Assembly: GCA_045504435.1 (NCBI GenBank)
Contig: JBEULC010000005.1
Location: 1 to 64,000, forward strand
Length of the DNA: 64,000 bases
Origin: JBEULC01 sp045504435
GTDB taxonomy: Bacteria > Pseudomonadota > Alphaproteobacteria > WRAU01 > Hepatincolaceae
Reading direction: 5' to 3'
This document shows, piece after piece, positions 35,020 to 43,646 of this stretch. Position 1 is the first letter of the stretch. Every line of letters starts with the position of its first letter. Below the pieces are notes generated by a model. It had not been told where the DNA came from, searched no databases, and saw only the letters and a program-made list of their open reading frames with translations. The position numbers and the translations under genes were made by a program.

Positions 35020-36251
35020 TTGGTGTTACTTAGATTTTTTATAGCTTTTTTTATAGCATAATAAGGGGAAAGTATAAACAATAACACTTTATTTTTTCTC
35101 TCAATGTTTTCTTGGGCAACAATTTTATAGATTTTATTATAAGTACTATCAGGGCTGATAAAAGTAAGAGTACCAATATGATCCCCAATTTTAATAGGTG
35201 CCTCTAAATTCCCATTATAAGAAAGTGTTAATTTTGCCCGATTTAAATTTAATTTTTTAGGAGTAATTATATTAAGATTTTCTGCAGCAATTAGCTTAAT
35301 AGCAGATTTTTTACCATTGTTAACTTTTATAGATTTAATAATTTCATCTTTTTTATAAAATAATTGATTTCTATAATTATTGTATACCCAACGCAAAAGC
35401 TTAGCGCTTTCTTGATAACGTTCTTGATGGCTATTTAAACCACTAACTACTCCTGTTACTCTCATTGCGTAATTTTTAGTATCCTCACTTTCTGTAATGG
35501 CCGAAAAAGCTAAAGAATATTTGGATAAAGAATGATGACCTGTTTTAAGCCCATCAACCACCACGTTATTAGAAAGGTCATTAAAAAGTAATAAATTTCT
35601 ATTCCACTGTTTGATATTATTAAAAGTAATTTCCTTATCTTTAAATAAATAATAATATTGCGGGAAATCTATTCTAATTCGGTTAGCCAAGAGGGCAATA
35701 TCAAAGGCAGTTGAGTAATGATTATTATTATTAAAACCATCAACGTTAGCAAAATTAGTATTTTGCATACCTAAAATTTTAGCCTTTTGATTCATATAAT
35801 TTACAAAAGTAGATTCATTACCTGCAATAATTTCCGCTAAGGTAATTGAAGCATCATTCCCTGAGGCTACGCTTATACCTTTAATTAAAGTTTCTATAGA
35901 GACGGTTTGATTTAGAAGTAAAAATAAGCTTGAGCCACCGGTTCTGTAATTACCTTTATCAAAGGCATTTTTGCTAACCTTAGTTTGAGTAGCCAGATTT
36001 AATTCACCCTTTTCTAGCTTTTCAAAAGCAATATATAACAACATTAATTTAGTAATAGATGCAGGATGAAAACTATCATAAGGATTTTTAGCAAATAAAA
36101 TCAGGGTACCACTTTCATCAGTTACTATAGCTTGGGTAGCTTTAGTAATAAAATTATATTTAACTTCGCTATAAGCCTCCTTATTACTAGTATAATAAAA
36201 AAAAATTACAAAGATAATTCCCATAACCGTTTTAACTAAAAGCGGTTTCAT
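35016..36251 (-). CDS. dacA: D-alanyl-D-alanine carboxypeptidase (PBP5/DacA type)
   Basis: This 411-residue exported penicillin-binding protein has a signal or anchor segment at residues 5-22 and the three catalytic motifs: S65-I-T-K68, S130-G-N132 and K236-T-G238. A PBP5-type C-terminal beta domain follows (residues about 305-385). The final helix YYAIKKAIKNLSNTN is amphipathic, as in PBP5, where it ties the enzyme to the inner membrane. It cleaves terminal D-Ala from muropeptides. It heads the operon with tmk and holB and lies downstream of rlpA, separated from it by a hairpin terminator. Confidence 0.93.
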   Translation of the reverse strand: MKPLLVKTVMGIIFVIFFYYTSNKEAYSEVKYNFITKATQAIVTDESGTLILFAKNPYDSFHPASITKLMLLYIAFEKLEKGELNLATQTKVSKNAFDKGNYRTGGSSLFLLLNQTVSIETLIKGISVASGNDASITLAEIIAGNESTFVNYMNQKAKILGMQNTNFANVDGFNNNNHYSTAFDIALLANRIRIDFPQYYYLFKDKEITFNNIKQWNRNLLLFNDLSNNVVVDGLKTGHHSLSKYSLAFSAITESEDTKNYAMRVTGVVSGLNSHQERYQESAKLLRWVYNNYRNQLFYKKDEIIKSIKVNNGKKSAIKLIAAENLNIITPKKLNLNRAKLTLSYNGNLEAPIKIGDHIGTLTFISPDSTYNKIYKIVAQENIERKNKVLLFILSPYYAIKKAIKNLSNTN

Positions 36252-36302
36252 GCTTTTATTGTCCCTAAAATATTATTTATAGTTAATTATAAATAAATAC
36301 AA

Positions 36303-36337
36303 GAAAAAAGAAATAGTTAAAACTATTTCTTTTTTTA
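36303..36337 (-). terminator. Bidirectional-looking terminator between rlpA and dacA
   Basis: AAAAAAGAAATAGTT and AACTATTTCTTTTTT form a near-perfect 15-bp stem with a two-base loop. On the minus strand it follows rlpA by about 65 bases and ends in U's. Confidence 0.8.
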
Positions 36338-36401
36338 AATTTAGTTAGTGATTCAGGTTTAACTTTTTATAGGTATTTTTAAATTTTCTAATTTTAGCAG
36401 T

Positions 36402-37457
36402 TTATTGTTCTATAATTACCCTAGACTGCACGTATCCTAGGTGTACTAATTTATTTTTAACTTTTATAGCATCATCAATACTACCATAAGGTCCTACTCT
36501 CAACCTTAAAATATTTTTACCATTTAGATCAACCTTTTGTAAGCTCACTACTCCAACATCGCTTAAAGAGCTAACCTGTTGCTTAATTTTATCATTATTA
36601 TCAGAGAAAGCTCCAATTTGCACAAATACCCCTCTTGGCATATAACTTTTAATGTTACTTGGCTCTACTAAGTTAACTGTTTTCATGGGTTGATTTGCAG
36701 CTGCTTCTATTCCTTGAGCTTTTTTATCTAATTTATCGCCCAGAGCTTGATCAGCATTAGAAACTAAATCTTGTCCAAATGGAGAAACATTTAATCCTCT
36801 TGTTGCACCTGCAATATCATTTTCTGCTATTGATTCAGAGGTCAGTGCTACTTGGGTAAGTTCAGGAGCAATAATAGCAGGAGAATAATTATTAACAATA
36901 GGTTTGCTAAGCGCTTTAACTCCATTAATTCTTTCAATTTCTGCCGCGGCTTCTTTGCTAATATCATTTAAAAGGGTTACTCTTACGGCTGCAGTACCTT
37001 GCTCTTTAAAACCTAGCATTAAAGCGGCCCTTTCGGAAAGATCTATAGTTCTACCACTGGCAAAAGGCCCTCTATCGTTTATTCTTACTATAATTTTTTT
37101 GCCATTTTCTAAGTTAGTAACTTGGACAAAAGAGGGCAAAGGAAGAGTTGGGTGAGCAGCGGTTAATTCATTTTTATCATATACTTCGCCATTGGCAGTT
37201 AACATGCCGTGATTTTCACTCCCATACCATGAAGCAATTCCTATTTCATCAGATTCTTCTTTAGCAATTGGCTTATAAGTAATGCCTTGAATTTCATAGA
37301 GGTTACCTACTTTTACATGCGGGTTTGGTTTAACCTCAAGAGTAGTAATATCTGATACACTGATTACAGGTTTAAATGGAGCGGCTAAAGCTAATGAAGA
37401 CGCAAGACTCAAAAGAACCACACCAGTAGCTAAGCTACTATATTTTTTATTCACCAT
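36402..37457 (-). CDS. rlpA: RlpA-like septal ring protein with SPOR domain
   Basis: This 351-residue exported protein has a signal peptide (residues 1-25, ALAAPF). The double-psi beta-barrel domain at about 70-155 includes GIASWYGSENHGMLTANGEV and VRINDRGPFASGRTIDLS. The C-terminal SPOR domain is at about 275-351 (RGVFVQIGAFSDNN). RlpA proteins bind peptide-free septal glycan, and some are lytic transglycosylases. The barrel Asp in NDRGPF and His in ELTAAHPTLP positions used for catalysis are kept. Unlike E. coli RlpA there is no lipobox cysteine, so it should be a soluble periplasmic protein. Repeated TTAACC elements lie upstream. Confidence 0.9.
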   Translation of the reverse strand: MVNKKYSSLATGVVLLSLASSLALAAPFKPVISVSDITTLEVKPNPHVKVGNLYEIQGITYKPIAKEESDEIGIASWYGSENHGMLTANGEVYDKNELTAAHPTLPLPSFVQVTNLENGKKIIVRINDRGPFASGRTIDLSERAALMLGFKEQGTAAVRVTLLNDISKEAAAEIERINGVKALSKPIVNNYSPAIIAPELTQVALTSESIAENDIAGATRGLNVSPFGQDLVSNADQALGDKLDKKAQGIEAAANQPMKTVNLVEPSNIKSYMPRGVFVQIGAFSDNNDKIKQQVSSLSDVGVVSLQKVDLNGKNILRLRVGPYGSIDDAIKVKNKLVHLGYVQSRVIIEQ

Positions 37458-37959
37458 GACTATCCCTTTAATTTTTTTAATTTACGTTAACTTTGTGTTA
37501 ACTGTTATTAATAATATAGTTTTAAAAGATTAATAAAAGGTTAATTTTACTTGACAACTTTCTAAAATAATTAACATTTGATTCTAGTGAACTTTAGCTT
37601 TTCTGTGCTTTATTGGAGTATATAAAATTAAAAATTAACCTTTATTAATAAAAGTTAACTAAATTTCTCCTAAAAAATTGTTAACCTTTTCACTTTGTTT
37701 AATTGATTCGATTAAATAAATAGCTAAAAATTTCCCTTGAAAGATCTTAACGGTTTAAACCTTCAATAAGGGTAATTAAGATGTTAACTATTTATAAATC
37801 TGGAGGAATATAGAAAATTAGGAAACGTTGAGACAAAACCAAATAATCAAGTTGGGTAGTCAGAATAAAAGAATAACAGGCAATAAGTAAGAAATTGGCA
37901 AGTATGATTATAAGAAAAAAGGTAGTAATAACAAATAAAAGTAAATTAAGTAGCAAATA
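37458..37959. other. Non-coding gap upstream of rlpA with repeated TTAACC elements
   Basis: There is no gene here. TTAATAAAAGGTTAA is at 37530-37544. A 24-bp imperfect palindrome (one mismatch) starting TTAACCTTTATT lies at 37635-37658. Another TTAACCTTTT is at about 37680-37690. These resemble one another and could be regulator sites for rlpA, but such words are common by chance at this base composition. Confidence 0.3.
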
Positions 37960-37992
37960 AAAAAGTCCTAGATAAACCCTTTAGGACTTTTT
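37960..37992 (-). terminator. Hairpin terminator downstream of the small lipoprotein
   Basis: AAAAAGTCCTA (37960-37970) pairs perfectly with TAGGACTTTTT (37982-37992), leaving an 11-base loop and a U-run either way. It probably ends the minus-strand transcript from the lipoprotein gene. Confidence 0.75.
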
Positions 37993-38043
37993 ATAACCTT
38001 AATCTAACTATACAATTTAAGTATCACGCTAAATTTATTAAAT

Positions 38044-38166
38044 TTACTTTCTGGAATTACTAATACGTGACTCCGCAAGAAGTATAATATTATTAGGATT
38101 AAGGGTATCCTTGGTAATAGTAGATGGAACGGTAGAAAAACAAGTAGTAGAAGAAGTCATCCTCAT
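38044..38166 (-). CDS. Possible 40-residue small protein downstream of the lipoprotein
   Basis: A frame of 40 codons begins ATG at 38166, 13 bases after the lipoprotein stop, and reads MRMTSSTTCFSTVPSTITKD and then NPNNIILLAESRISNSRK before TAA. It is Ser/Thr/Asn-rich like its neighbour and lies ahead of the terminator, so it would be on the same transcript. No clear ribosome site or family is visible. It may be a chance frame. Confidence 0.25.
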   Translation of the reverse strand: MRMTSSTTCFSTVPSTITKDTLNPNNIILLAESRISNSRK

Positions 38167-38179
38167 ATTATTAATTGCA

Positions 38180-38449
38180 TTATTTATGGTTATTATGAGA
38201 TCCTACTGAACTCTTAGAATTTTTATTAGTGGAAGTTTTTACCGCATTAGTATTATTTTGATTATAATTAGATTCTGCGACAGAGCCTTTATTAGAGTTA
38301 AGCTTATTAGGGGAATTATTAGAATTGAGAGTAGAACTATTGGTAGTTCTGTCTAACTCTATAGAATTATCATTAGAACAAGCAGAGGCCGTTACAATCA
38401 TAGATAAGATAACAAGTAGTACACTTAAAACAAAAGATAAATTACGCAT
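38180..38449 (-). CDS. Small Asn/Ser-rich lipoprotein
   Basis: This 89-residue protein has a signal peptide ending in a lipobox (VTASAC), so the mature protein should be lipid-anchored at C24. The mature part is almost entirely Asn, Ser, Lys and Thr (TTNSSTLNSNNSPNKLNSNK), predicted disordered. An AGGAGAG site precedes the ATG. I know of no family. The composition suggests a surface or periplasmic tether or a rapidly evolving envelope protein. Confidence 0.6.
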   Translation of the reverse strand: MRNLSFVLSVLLVILSMIVTASACSNDNSIELDRTTNSSTLNSNNSPNKLNSNKGSVAESNYNQNNTNAVKTSTNKNSKSSVGSHNNHK

Positions 38450-38951
38450 TTTTCTCTCCTAAATAATTTTATAAAACACTTATAAGTTATAATAACTTTA
38501 TTTTGATTATATAATATTTAATTATTGATTTAAATAAAAAGCAAGTAAAAATAGTTTGTCCTCTTGGAAATATCTACTGAATTATTTCGTCAATTAATCC
38601 AATTTCTACCGCGCAAGTGGTAATTTTAGCTTGGCAGTTGTAATATTAGAGCCTAATTTGCTTTTTTAACTTATCCCTCTTTTATAGAAATATGCTCAGA
38701 TAAATACAAACGATTACCCGTTTGTTTAATTGAAATATAAACTTGATTAGCAGGAGCAGGCCTTTTTAATTGCAATTACTAACTAAGGTAATGTTGTGGA
38801 GCTAGATTCAGCATTTAATAAGTCTATAGATAAAATATTGGCTAACAATCCAACAGATAATACCTTTATCCTACCAACTCTATTTATTACTAATAATGGT
38901 TAATTTTAATGGATTTAATATACAAATATTAAATAACACTATTAGACAAAA
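38450..38951. other. Non-coding stretch with a possible gene relic
   Basis: No intact gene is visible. On the minus strand about 38575-38650 reads KITTCAVEIGLIDEIIQ before a stop. About 38680-38780 reads NQVYISIKQTGNRLYLSEHI before a stop. These look like fragments of a decayed coding region of unknown identity. Confidence 0.3.
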
Positions 38952-39734
38952 TTAGTAATTAAAGATTTTTATACTAATAAATTTTATTATGATTTTTAAA
39001 TAAGTAAAATTAGAAACTTTATAGATATTAGCTTTAAAGACATCGTAATTAGCCCGCCTTAAATTTTGACCATATGCCAATGTAAATAAATTCAGCAAAC
39101 TAAGGATTTTAAGCTCTTTACTTAAAGGTACTTTGATTTGTTTAGCTTCTTTAATTAACTTTTGAGCAACTTTAAGCAAACTTTTAATGTTTTTTTGCAG
39201 AATTTGGTCAGAATCTTGTCCTAATTGCTTATAATCATACAATAAAGTGTAAATATTACGATTATAATTAAAAGGAAAATTCCTGATAATACCTAAAATA
39301 GCAAAGGCCCTACCCCATAGTTCTACTACTTTTAATTCTTGATAAGAGCTTCCTCCTAAAACTTGGGCGATTAATTTCCATAAAGCGCCTCCCGTATTTT
39401 TAGCATAATTTATTAAATCTGCTTCAGAGGAAAAAGGAAAAGTATCAAGATCAATGTTTTTAGTTTCTATAATTTTAGCAAAAACCAGGGGATCAAGTTT
39501 ATAGAAGTTAATTCTCTCCCTTAAACTATCAATGATTTGGTAATTGGATTTATATTCATTTTCTAATAGGCATTGCATAAACCATTTAAGCTTTAATTGT
39601 AAAACCGCTACATCTTTTGCTTTTAAGGTAGATTCTGCAAGTTCATTGTAAAAATTTAAGAGGATTTCAAGATCAGCAATTTTATTTCCAGCAGCTAGAA
39701 AAGTACATAAATATCTTTCATCAAAATTAAGCAT
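38952..39734 (-). CDS. Squalene/phytoene synthase-family protein (NDUFAF6-like)
   Basis: This 260-residue protein has the all-helical squalene/phytoene synthase fold. ERYLCTFLAAGNKIADLEIL at the start matches the family R-Y-L-x-x-L-x-x region, and LLNFYNELAESTLKAKDVAV matches the first substrate helix. GGALWKLIAQVLGG and WGRAFAILGIIRNFPFNYNR correspond to the second half. The Asp-rich DxxxD motifs needed for prenyl-diphosphate chemistry are missing. That is typical of the alphaproteobacterial/mitochondrial NDUFAF6 branch, which helps assemble complex I. This role is inferred from resemblance and from the NDUFA12 homologue in the same window. Confidence 0.7.
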   Translation of the reverse strand: MLNFDERYLCTFLAAGNKIADLEILLNFYNELAESTLKAKDVAVLQLKLKWFMQCLLENEYKSNYQIIDSLRERINFYKLDPLVFAKIIETKNIDLDTFPFSSEADLINYAKNTGGALWKLIAQVLGGSSYQELKVVELWGRAFAILGIIRNFPFNYNRNIYTLLYDYKQLGQDSDQILQKNIKSLLKVAQKLIKEAKQIKVPLSKELKILSLLNLFTLAYGQNLRRANYDVFKANIYKVSNFTYLKIIIKFISIKIFNY

Positions 39735-39833
39735 TACTAAATTATTTTTGTTAATTTTTTATAATTATTATTAAATAGATAGCATTATTATGATATGATA
39801 TGTTTACAAAAACAACAATCTAATATTGGAAAA

Positions 39834-40439
39834 ATGCTGATGAAATTTACTTTACCTCCTTTACCTTATGAAAAAAATGCTTTAGAACCTTTTATGTCTG
39901 CTGAAACCTTAGAGCTGCATCATGATAAACATCATCAAACCTATGTAGAGAAACTCAATACTTTATTAGAAAACCATCCTTTAAAAGACAAGTTTTTACA
40001 AGAAATTATCGTACAAACTTATGAGAAAAAAGGCGATGAAAGTATATTTAATAACGCTGGACAACACTATAATCATATTGAATTTTGGCCCTCTTTAAAA
40101 AACAATCCTAAAGGCCAGCCTTCAGCTTTTGTAAAGCAAATTCTTGAAAAGGATTTTGGTAGCTTTGAATCCTTTAAAGAAGCTATGATAAAAAATGGTA
40201 TGGAAGTTTTTGGTTCAGGCTGGGTTTATTTAGCAAAAAATTCTGATAATAAGTTAGAAATTCTTAGATGTTCCAATGCTGTTAATCCTATAGCTTTAGG
40301 CAAAAAAACTGTATTAGGATGTGATGTTTGGGAGCATAGTTATTATGTGGATTTCCGTAATAAAAGAGCAGATTATCTAAAATCTTGGATTGATAATTTG
40401 ATAAATTGGGATTATGTAGAAAAAAATCTCAAAGCATAA
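39834..40439 (+). CDS. sodB: Superoxide dismutase (Fe type)
   Basis: This enzyme dismutates superoxide in the cytoplasm. The frame is open from 39795, but the conserved protein begins MKFTLPPLPYEKNALEPFMS, so the start is the ATG at 39834 (GGAAAA five bases ahead) or 39840. The product is then 199-201 residues, the normal size. Metal ligands lie in LELHHDKHHQTYV (His), NNAGQHYNHIEFW (His) and CDVWEHSYYVDF (Asp and His). The AGQHYNHIEFW pattern, with Gln in that position, is the iron-type form. A strong terminator follows. Confidence 0.95.
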   Translation: MLMKFTLPPLPYEKNALEPFMSAETLELHHDKHHQTYVEKLNTLLENHPLKDKFLQEIIVQTYEKKGDESIFNNAGQHYNHIEFWPSLKNNPKGQPSAFVKQILEKDFGSFESFKEAMIKNGMEVFGSGWVYLAKNSDNKLEILRCSNAVNPIALGKKTVLGCDVWEHSYYVDFRNKRADYLKSWIDNLINWDYVEKNLKA

Positions 40440-40469
40440 AGCTTATTTAGTTTTGTGTAGCCATATAAT

Positions 40470-40508
40470 ATAAGAAGGGGATTTGACTGGGCCTTTTCCC
40501 CTTCTTAT
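40470..40508 (+). terminator. Rho-independent terminator of sodB
   Basis: ATAAGAAGGGG (40470-40480) and CCCCTTCTTAT (40498-40508) form a perfect 11-bp stem, followed by a T-rich tail. Confidence 0.8.
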
Positions 40509-40587
40509 TAGTTTTAGCGCTAATCTTTAATTTTAGCTAAAAATTTAAATAGAGTTTCCAATCCCCCTACTATTTTTATTTTTGAGC

Positions 40588-41700
40588 TTAATTTTCCGAA
40601 AAATCAAAATTATATTTAGTAGAAGTTTTCTTAAAATTATCTAAGCTTTTAGAATTTTTTTTACCTAATTTCTTTTTGTTATTTTGGCTTTTAGCTAAGG
40701 TAAGGGCTAAATCTTCCTTTTTTAATTTTAAATAATTGGCTAAACGTTGATCATCTAATAAGCCTTTATGCACTGCTTCTTTAACCGCACACTTTGTTTC
40801 TTGTACATGTGTACAATCTTTAAACTTGCAATTAGCAGCAAATTCAATAATATTTTGGAAAGCAATATCTAAAGAATTGCTATCATCTAACCAAATCCCA
40901 AATTCCTTAATTCCAGGGCTATCAATGATACATCCGCCTTCACTTAATAAAAATAATTCACGATGGGTGGTGGTGTGTTGGCCTTTATCTTGCTGCGCAC
41001 TTACAGAGGCAATTTTTTGTGCGTATCGCTGCAGTATCATATTAGTTAAAGTAGATTTTCCTGAGCCTGAGCTGCCTATTAAAGCTCCTGTTTTTCCTTC
41101 CTTTAATAGATCTTTAAGCGGAATAATATCCTGGGGATTTAAAAAAGAAGTTATTATAACTTTTACATTATTAAAACAACTAAGTACCTCTTGTTCTACT
41201 TCCTTAATGTTATTATGCAAATCCGCTTTGGTAAGAACAATTATAGGAGTAATTTGAGAATCTAAACAAGAGGTTAGCATTCTTTCAGTTTTTCTTAGAT
41301 TAAATTGCTGATCCGCAGGTAACGTTATAAAAATATAATCAATATTAGCAGCAATAATTTGCTCCCTTTGCTTTTTACCAATAATCTTCCTTTTAAGTTC
41401 ATTTTTGCGTTTCAAAATATGTTTAATAAAATGCTTAGTATCGCTATTTTCCTTGCTGTTTTCAATAATAACAAAATCCCCTATTTTGGGTAACGAAGAA
41501 TCAGCGGCAATTTTATGATGAATTAAGCTACCTTTAATTAGACAATCTTTCTCCCCTAAAGGGGTAATCACCTTAAAACTTTTTTTATGACAAGAAACGA
41601 TTCTACCTAGGTTATTTTGATCAGCTAAGTTATAATTTTGATTTATAAAAAAATCATCTAAACCATAGTTGCTTAAAAGTTTAGCTTCTTTAAATGACAT
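40588..41700 (-). CDS. rsgA: Ribosome small-subunit-dependent GTPase A
   Basis: This 370-residue protein is a circularly permuted GTPase that helps mature the 30S subunit. An N-terminal OB fold carries the ribosome contact. The motifs then appear in permuted order: G4 TKAD (about 156-159), G1 GSSGSGKST (about 212-220) and G3 DSPGIKEFG (about 262-270). The zinc-binding tail is CKFKDCTHVQETKC (about 291-304). The last 30 residues are lysine-rich. It is monocistronic and convergent with sodB. It is complete and of normal length. Confidence 0.94.
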   Translation of the reverse strand: MSFKEAKLLSNYGLDDFFINQNYNLADQNNLGRIVSCHKKSFKVITPLGEKDCLIKGSLIHHKIAADSSLPKIGDFVIIENSKENSDTKHFIKHILKRKNELKRKIIGKKQREQIIAANIDYIFITLPADQQFNLRKTERMLTSCLDSQITPIIVLTKADLHNNIKEVEQEVLSCFNNVKVIITSFLNPQDIIPLKDLLKEGKTGALIGSSGSGKSTLTNMILQRYAQKIASVSAQQDKGQHTTTHRELFLLSEGGCIIDSPGIKEFGIWLDDSNSLDIAFQNIIEFAANCKFKDCTHVQETKCAVKEAVHKGLLDDQRLANYLKLKKEDLALTLAKSQNNKKKLGKKNSKSLDNFKKTSTKYNFDFSEN

Positions 41701-41941
41701 TTTTGAACCTACTTATTATTTGAAATATCTTATTAATTTCCTATTTTTTATAAGGATTTTAAAGATATTTTTCTAAATAAAATACAGATTAATAATAGCA
41801 TTTTTGCCCTATAATGCTATTATTAACAATTACAATCTAAATTAAAGGTAAACAAAAAAAATTATCTAAATGAAAAAATTATATACCTAAGCAAAAAAAA
41901 TGATGTATACTGAATTAGTATACTAGAATGTACGACTTAGC

Positions 41942-41947
41942 TATAAT
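41942..41947 (+). promoter_or_regulatory. Likely -10 box of the first secreted paralogue
   Basis: TATAAT lies 32 bases ahead of the ATG at 41979. The surrounding words (AGTATACTAGAATGT upstream and GCTATAATATAATAA) recur with small changes ahead of the second paralogue, so the promoter was duplicated with the gene. Confidence 0.45.
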
Positions 41948-41978
41948 ATAATAATTAACAAACAATGGATGTTTTGAA

Positions 41979-42434
41979 ATGAAAAAAATATTACTTACAG
42001 TAGCTTTTTTAGGTTTATTACTTGGTTTGGCAACTAAAGCTTCTGCTCATGATGCTATGGCTTGGTTAAAATCTGCTGAAGCCACTTATTATAAAGCAGG
42101 CGGATCTAAAAAAGGTTTAGAGATCATTACTGTAGAACTTACTAAGGCTGCTCCTAGCCCTGAAGAAGCTGCAAAAATGAAAAAAACTATGGAAAATTTA
42201 CTTAAAGAAAGTGAAGAAGCTTTAACTGCTACTAAATTTGATAGTGGAAAATATACTAGTGCTATGAACAAAATGGGTGAACATACATTAGATGCTTATG
42301 AAAGCTTTATTACAGCTATGGATAAGGCCTTCAAAAATAAAGGTATGTCTGACAAAGATAGAAAAGCTATATTAGCAATTTTAAAAGAAAAAGCTAGTCC
42401 AACTGCTCTTACTACAGCTATAAGCAGATACTAA
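41979..42434 (+). CDS. Secreted helical protein, paralogue A
   Basis: This 151-residue protein has a clean signal peptide (MKKILLTVAFLGLLLGLATK, cleavage after ASA) and a mature part of about 127 residues. The mature part is predicted all-helical and charged: WLKSAEATYYKAGGSKKGLE, then PSPEEAAKMKKTMENLLKES and MSDKDRKAILAILKEKA. There are no cysteines in the mature protein and no lipobox. I do not recognise the family. A paralogue lies 680 bases downstream with the same signal peptide and the same block order. It has its own promoter and a strong terminator, so it is probably well expressed. A secreted host-facing role is only a guess. Confidence 0.75.
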   Translation: MKKILLTVAFLGLLLGLATKASAHDAMAWLKSAEATYYKAGGSKKGLEIITVELTKAAPSPEEAAKMKKTMENLLKESEEALTATKFDSGKYTSAMNKMGEHTLDAYESFITAMDKAFKNKGMSDKDRKAILAILKEKASPTALTTAISRY

Positions 42435-42458
42435 TTTTTCTTTAATTAGAACTTAATA

Positions 42459-42502
42459 ACAATAGGCTTTTTTAAATTTTACTTTAAAAAAGCCTATTGT
42501 TT
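42459..42502 (+). terminator. Rho-independent terminator of paralogue A
   Basis: AACAATAGGCTTTTTTAAA pairs with TTTAAAAAAGCCTATTGTT around a six-base loop, a 19-bp perfect stem starting about 25 bases after the stop codon. Confidence 0.85.
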
Positions 42503-43111
42503 TACTTTCTTTTGGCTTTTCATTGCGTAATTTTAAAATCTAGCAAACTCAAAAGCTTTCATTTGCTTTTTTTGCCCCCTCAATATATCTTTTAATATAA
42601 AGGTTATTTATATTAATATCCTTATTTTAACAATTTTTGTCTATTTTAATTACTTTTGCTTACTTTATTTTAATTTAGTCATTAGGTCCTTACTTTTTAT
42701 CTTTTAGATTTTTACTTTATATAAGTTTATTACTTTTGCCTTTATTTGGAGTATTAAATTAGACAATTAATTTGGAAATAGATAATATCTACTTTTAATT
42801 AGCTTTAGCTGCCTAAAAACATCTTGAAGAGAAAATACTGCTTCTGTAAAAAACTGTAATTCATATTATCAAGTTTTAAGAATAATTATAAAAAAGGAGA
42901 AAAATAATCTCTAATTATCCTTCAATTACAGTAATTAGATAATAATAAGCAAAAAATTTTAAATTATAGTTGCATAAGTTAATAAGAATAAGTATAGTAT
43001 GAATGTGTGGATAAAAATGGCTACAATATAATAAATTAGTTAAAATATTAAATTTTTTATATTGTAAAACCTTAAATCTGCTTAATATAATCAATAAAAA
43101 GGATAACGCTA
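42503..43111. other. Non-coding gap between the secreted paralogues
   Basis: This stretch holds no gene I can support. The last 130 bases contain the promoter-like words shared with the upstream paralogue (TACAAT at 43022-43027), about 85 bases ahead of the next start. Confidence 0.45.
43022..43027 (+). promoter_or_regulatory. Likely -10 box of the second secreted paralogue
   Basis: TACAAT sits within GGCTACAATATAATAA, which matches the TATAAT region ahead of the first paralogue. AGTATAGTATGAATGT upstream also matches. The leader to the ATG at 43112 is longer here. Confidence 0.4.
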
Positions 43112-43594
43112 ATGAAAAAAATATTACTTACAGTAGCTTTTTTAGGGTTAATGCTAGGATTAGTTAATAAAGTATCTGCAAATGAAGTAGAGTGGGTAAA
43201 ATCTCTTGAGGCTACTTATTATTCTAAAAAGGGCTCAAAAGATGGCTTAAGAATTTTAACCGATGAAATTGTTAAAGTTGCGCCAAGCCCTGAACAAGTT
43301 ATGAATGCTAAAAATGCTATGGAAAAATTACTTAAAGAAAGTGAAGGCGCTTTAGTTGCAACTAAATATGAAAGCCGTAAGTATGTAAACTCAATGGAAA
43401 CAATGGGTGAAAACACTTTAGATATGTACAAAAAAATTGTTAAAACCTTAGACACCGCTTTCAGAAGAATGAGTCGTGAAGACCGTGTGGCTATGTTAGA
43501 AACTTTAAAAGCAAAAGCTCATCCACTTATGGTTGCTGCTGGAATGCACATCCAAGAAGAAGTTAAAAAAGAAGTAAGAAAAGCTAAAAAATAG
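43112..43594 (+). CDS. Secreted helical protein, paralogue B
   Basis: This 160-residue protein has a signal peptide almost identical to paralogue A (MKKILLTVAFLGLMLGLVNK, cleavage after ANA or nearby). The mature protein shares the same blocks: EWVKSLEATYYSKKGSKDGL, PSPEQVMNAKNAMEKLLKES and YVNSMETMGENTLDMYKKIV. It differs in the C-terminus, where a basic helix (IQEEVKKEVRKAKK) is added. The first 30 or so bases of the two genes are nearly the same, while the mature parts have diverged more. That suggests an old duplication with the signal peptide conserved. A strong hairpin terminator follows. No family is recognised. Confidence 0.75.
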   Translation: MKKILLTVAFLGLMLGLVNKVSANEVEWVKSLEATYYSKKGSKDGLRILTDEIVKVAPSPEQVMNAKNAMEKLLKESEGALVATKYESRKYVNSMETMGENTLDMYKKIVKTLDTAFRRMSREDRVAMLETLKAKAHPLMVAAGMHIQEEVKKEVRKAKK

Positions 43595-43646
43595 TCTTTA
43601 ATTAGATTTATCAAGGTTAGTTACTCTTAAGGTAAAACTCTACTAT

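Noticed and set aside
37530..37544. A CtrA site (TTAA-N7-TTAA) ahead of rlpA
   Set aside because: The spacing fits, but at this base composition the pattern is expected every few kilobases by chance.
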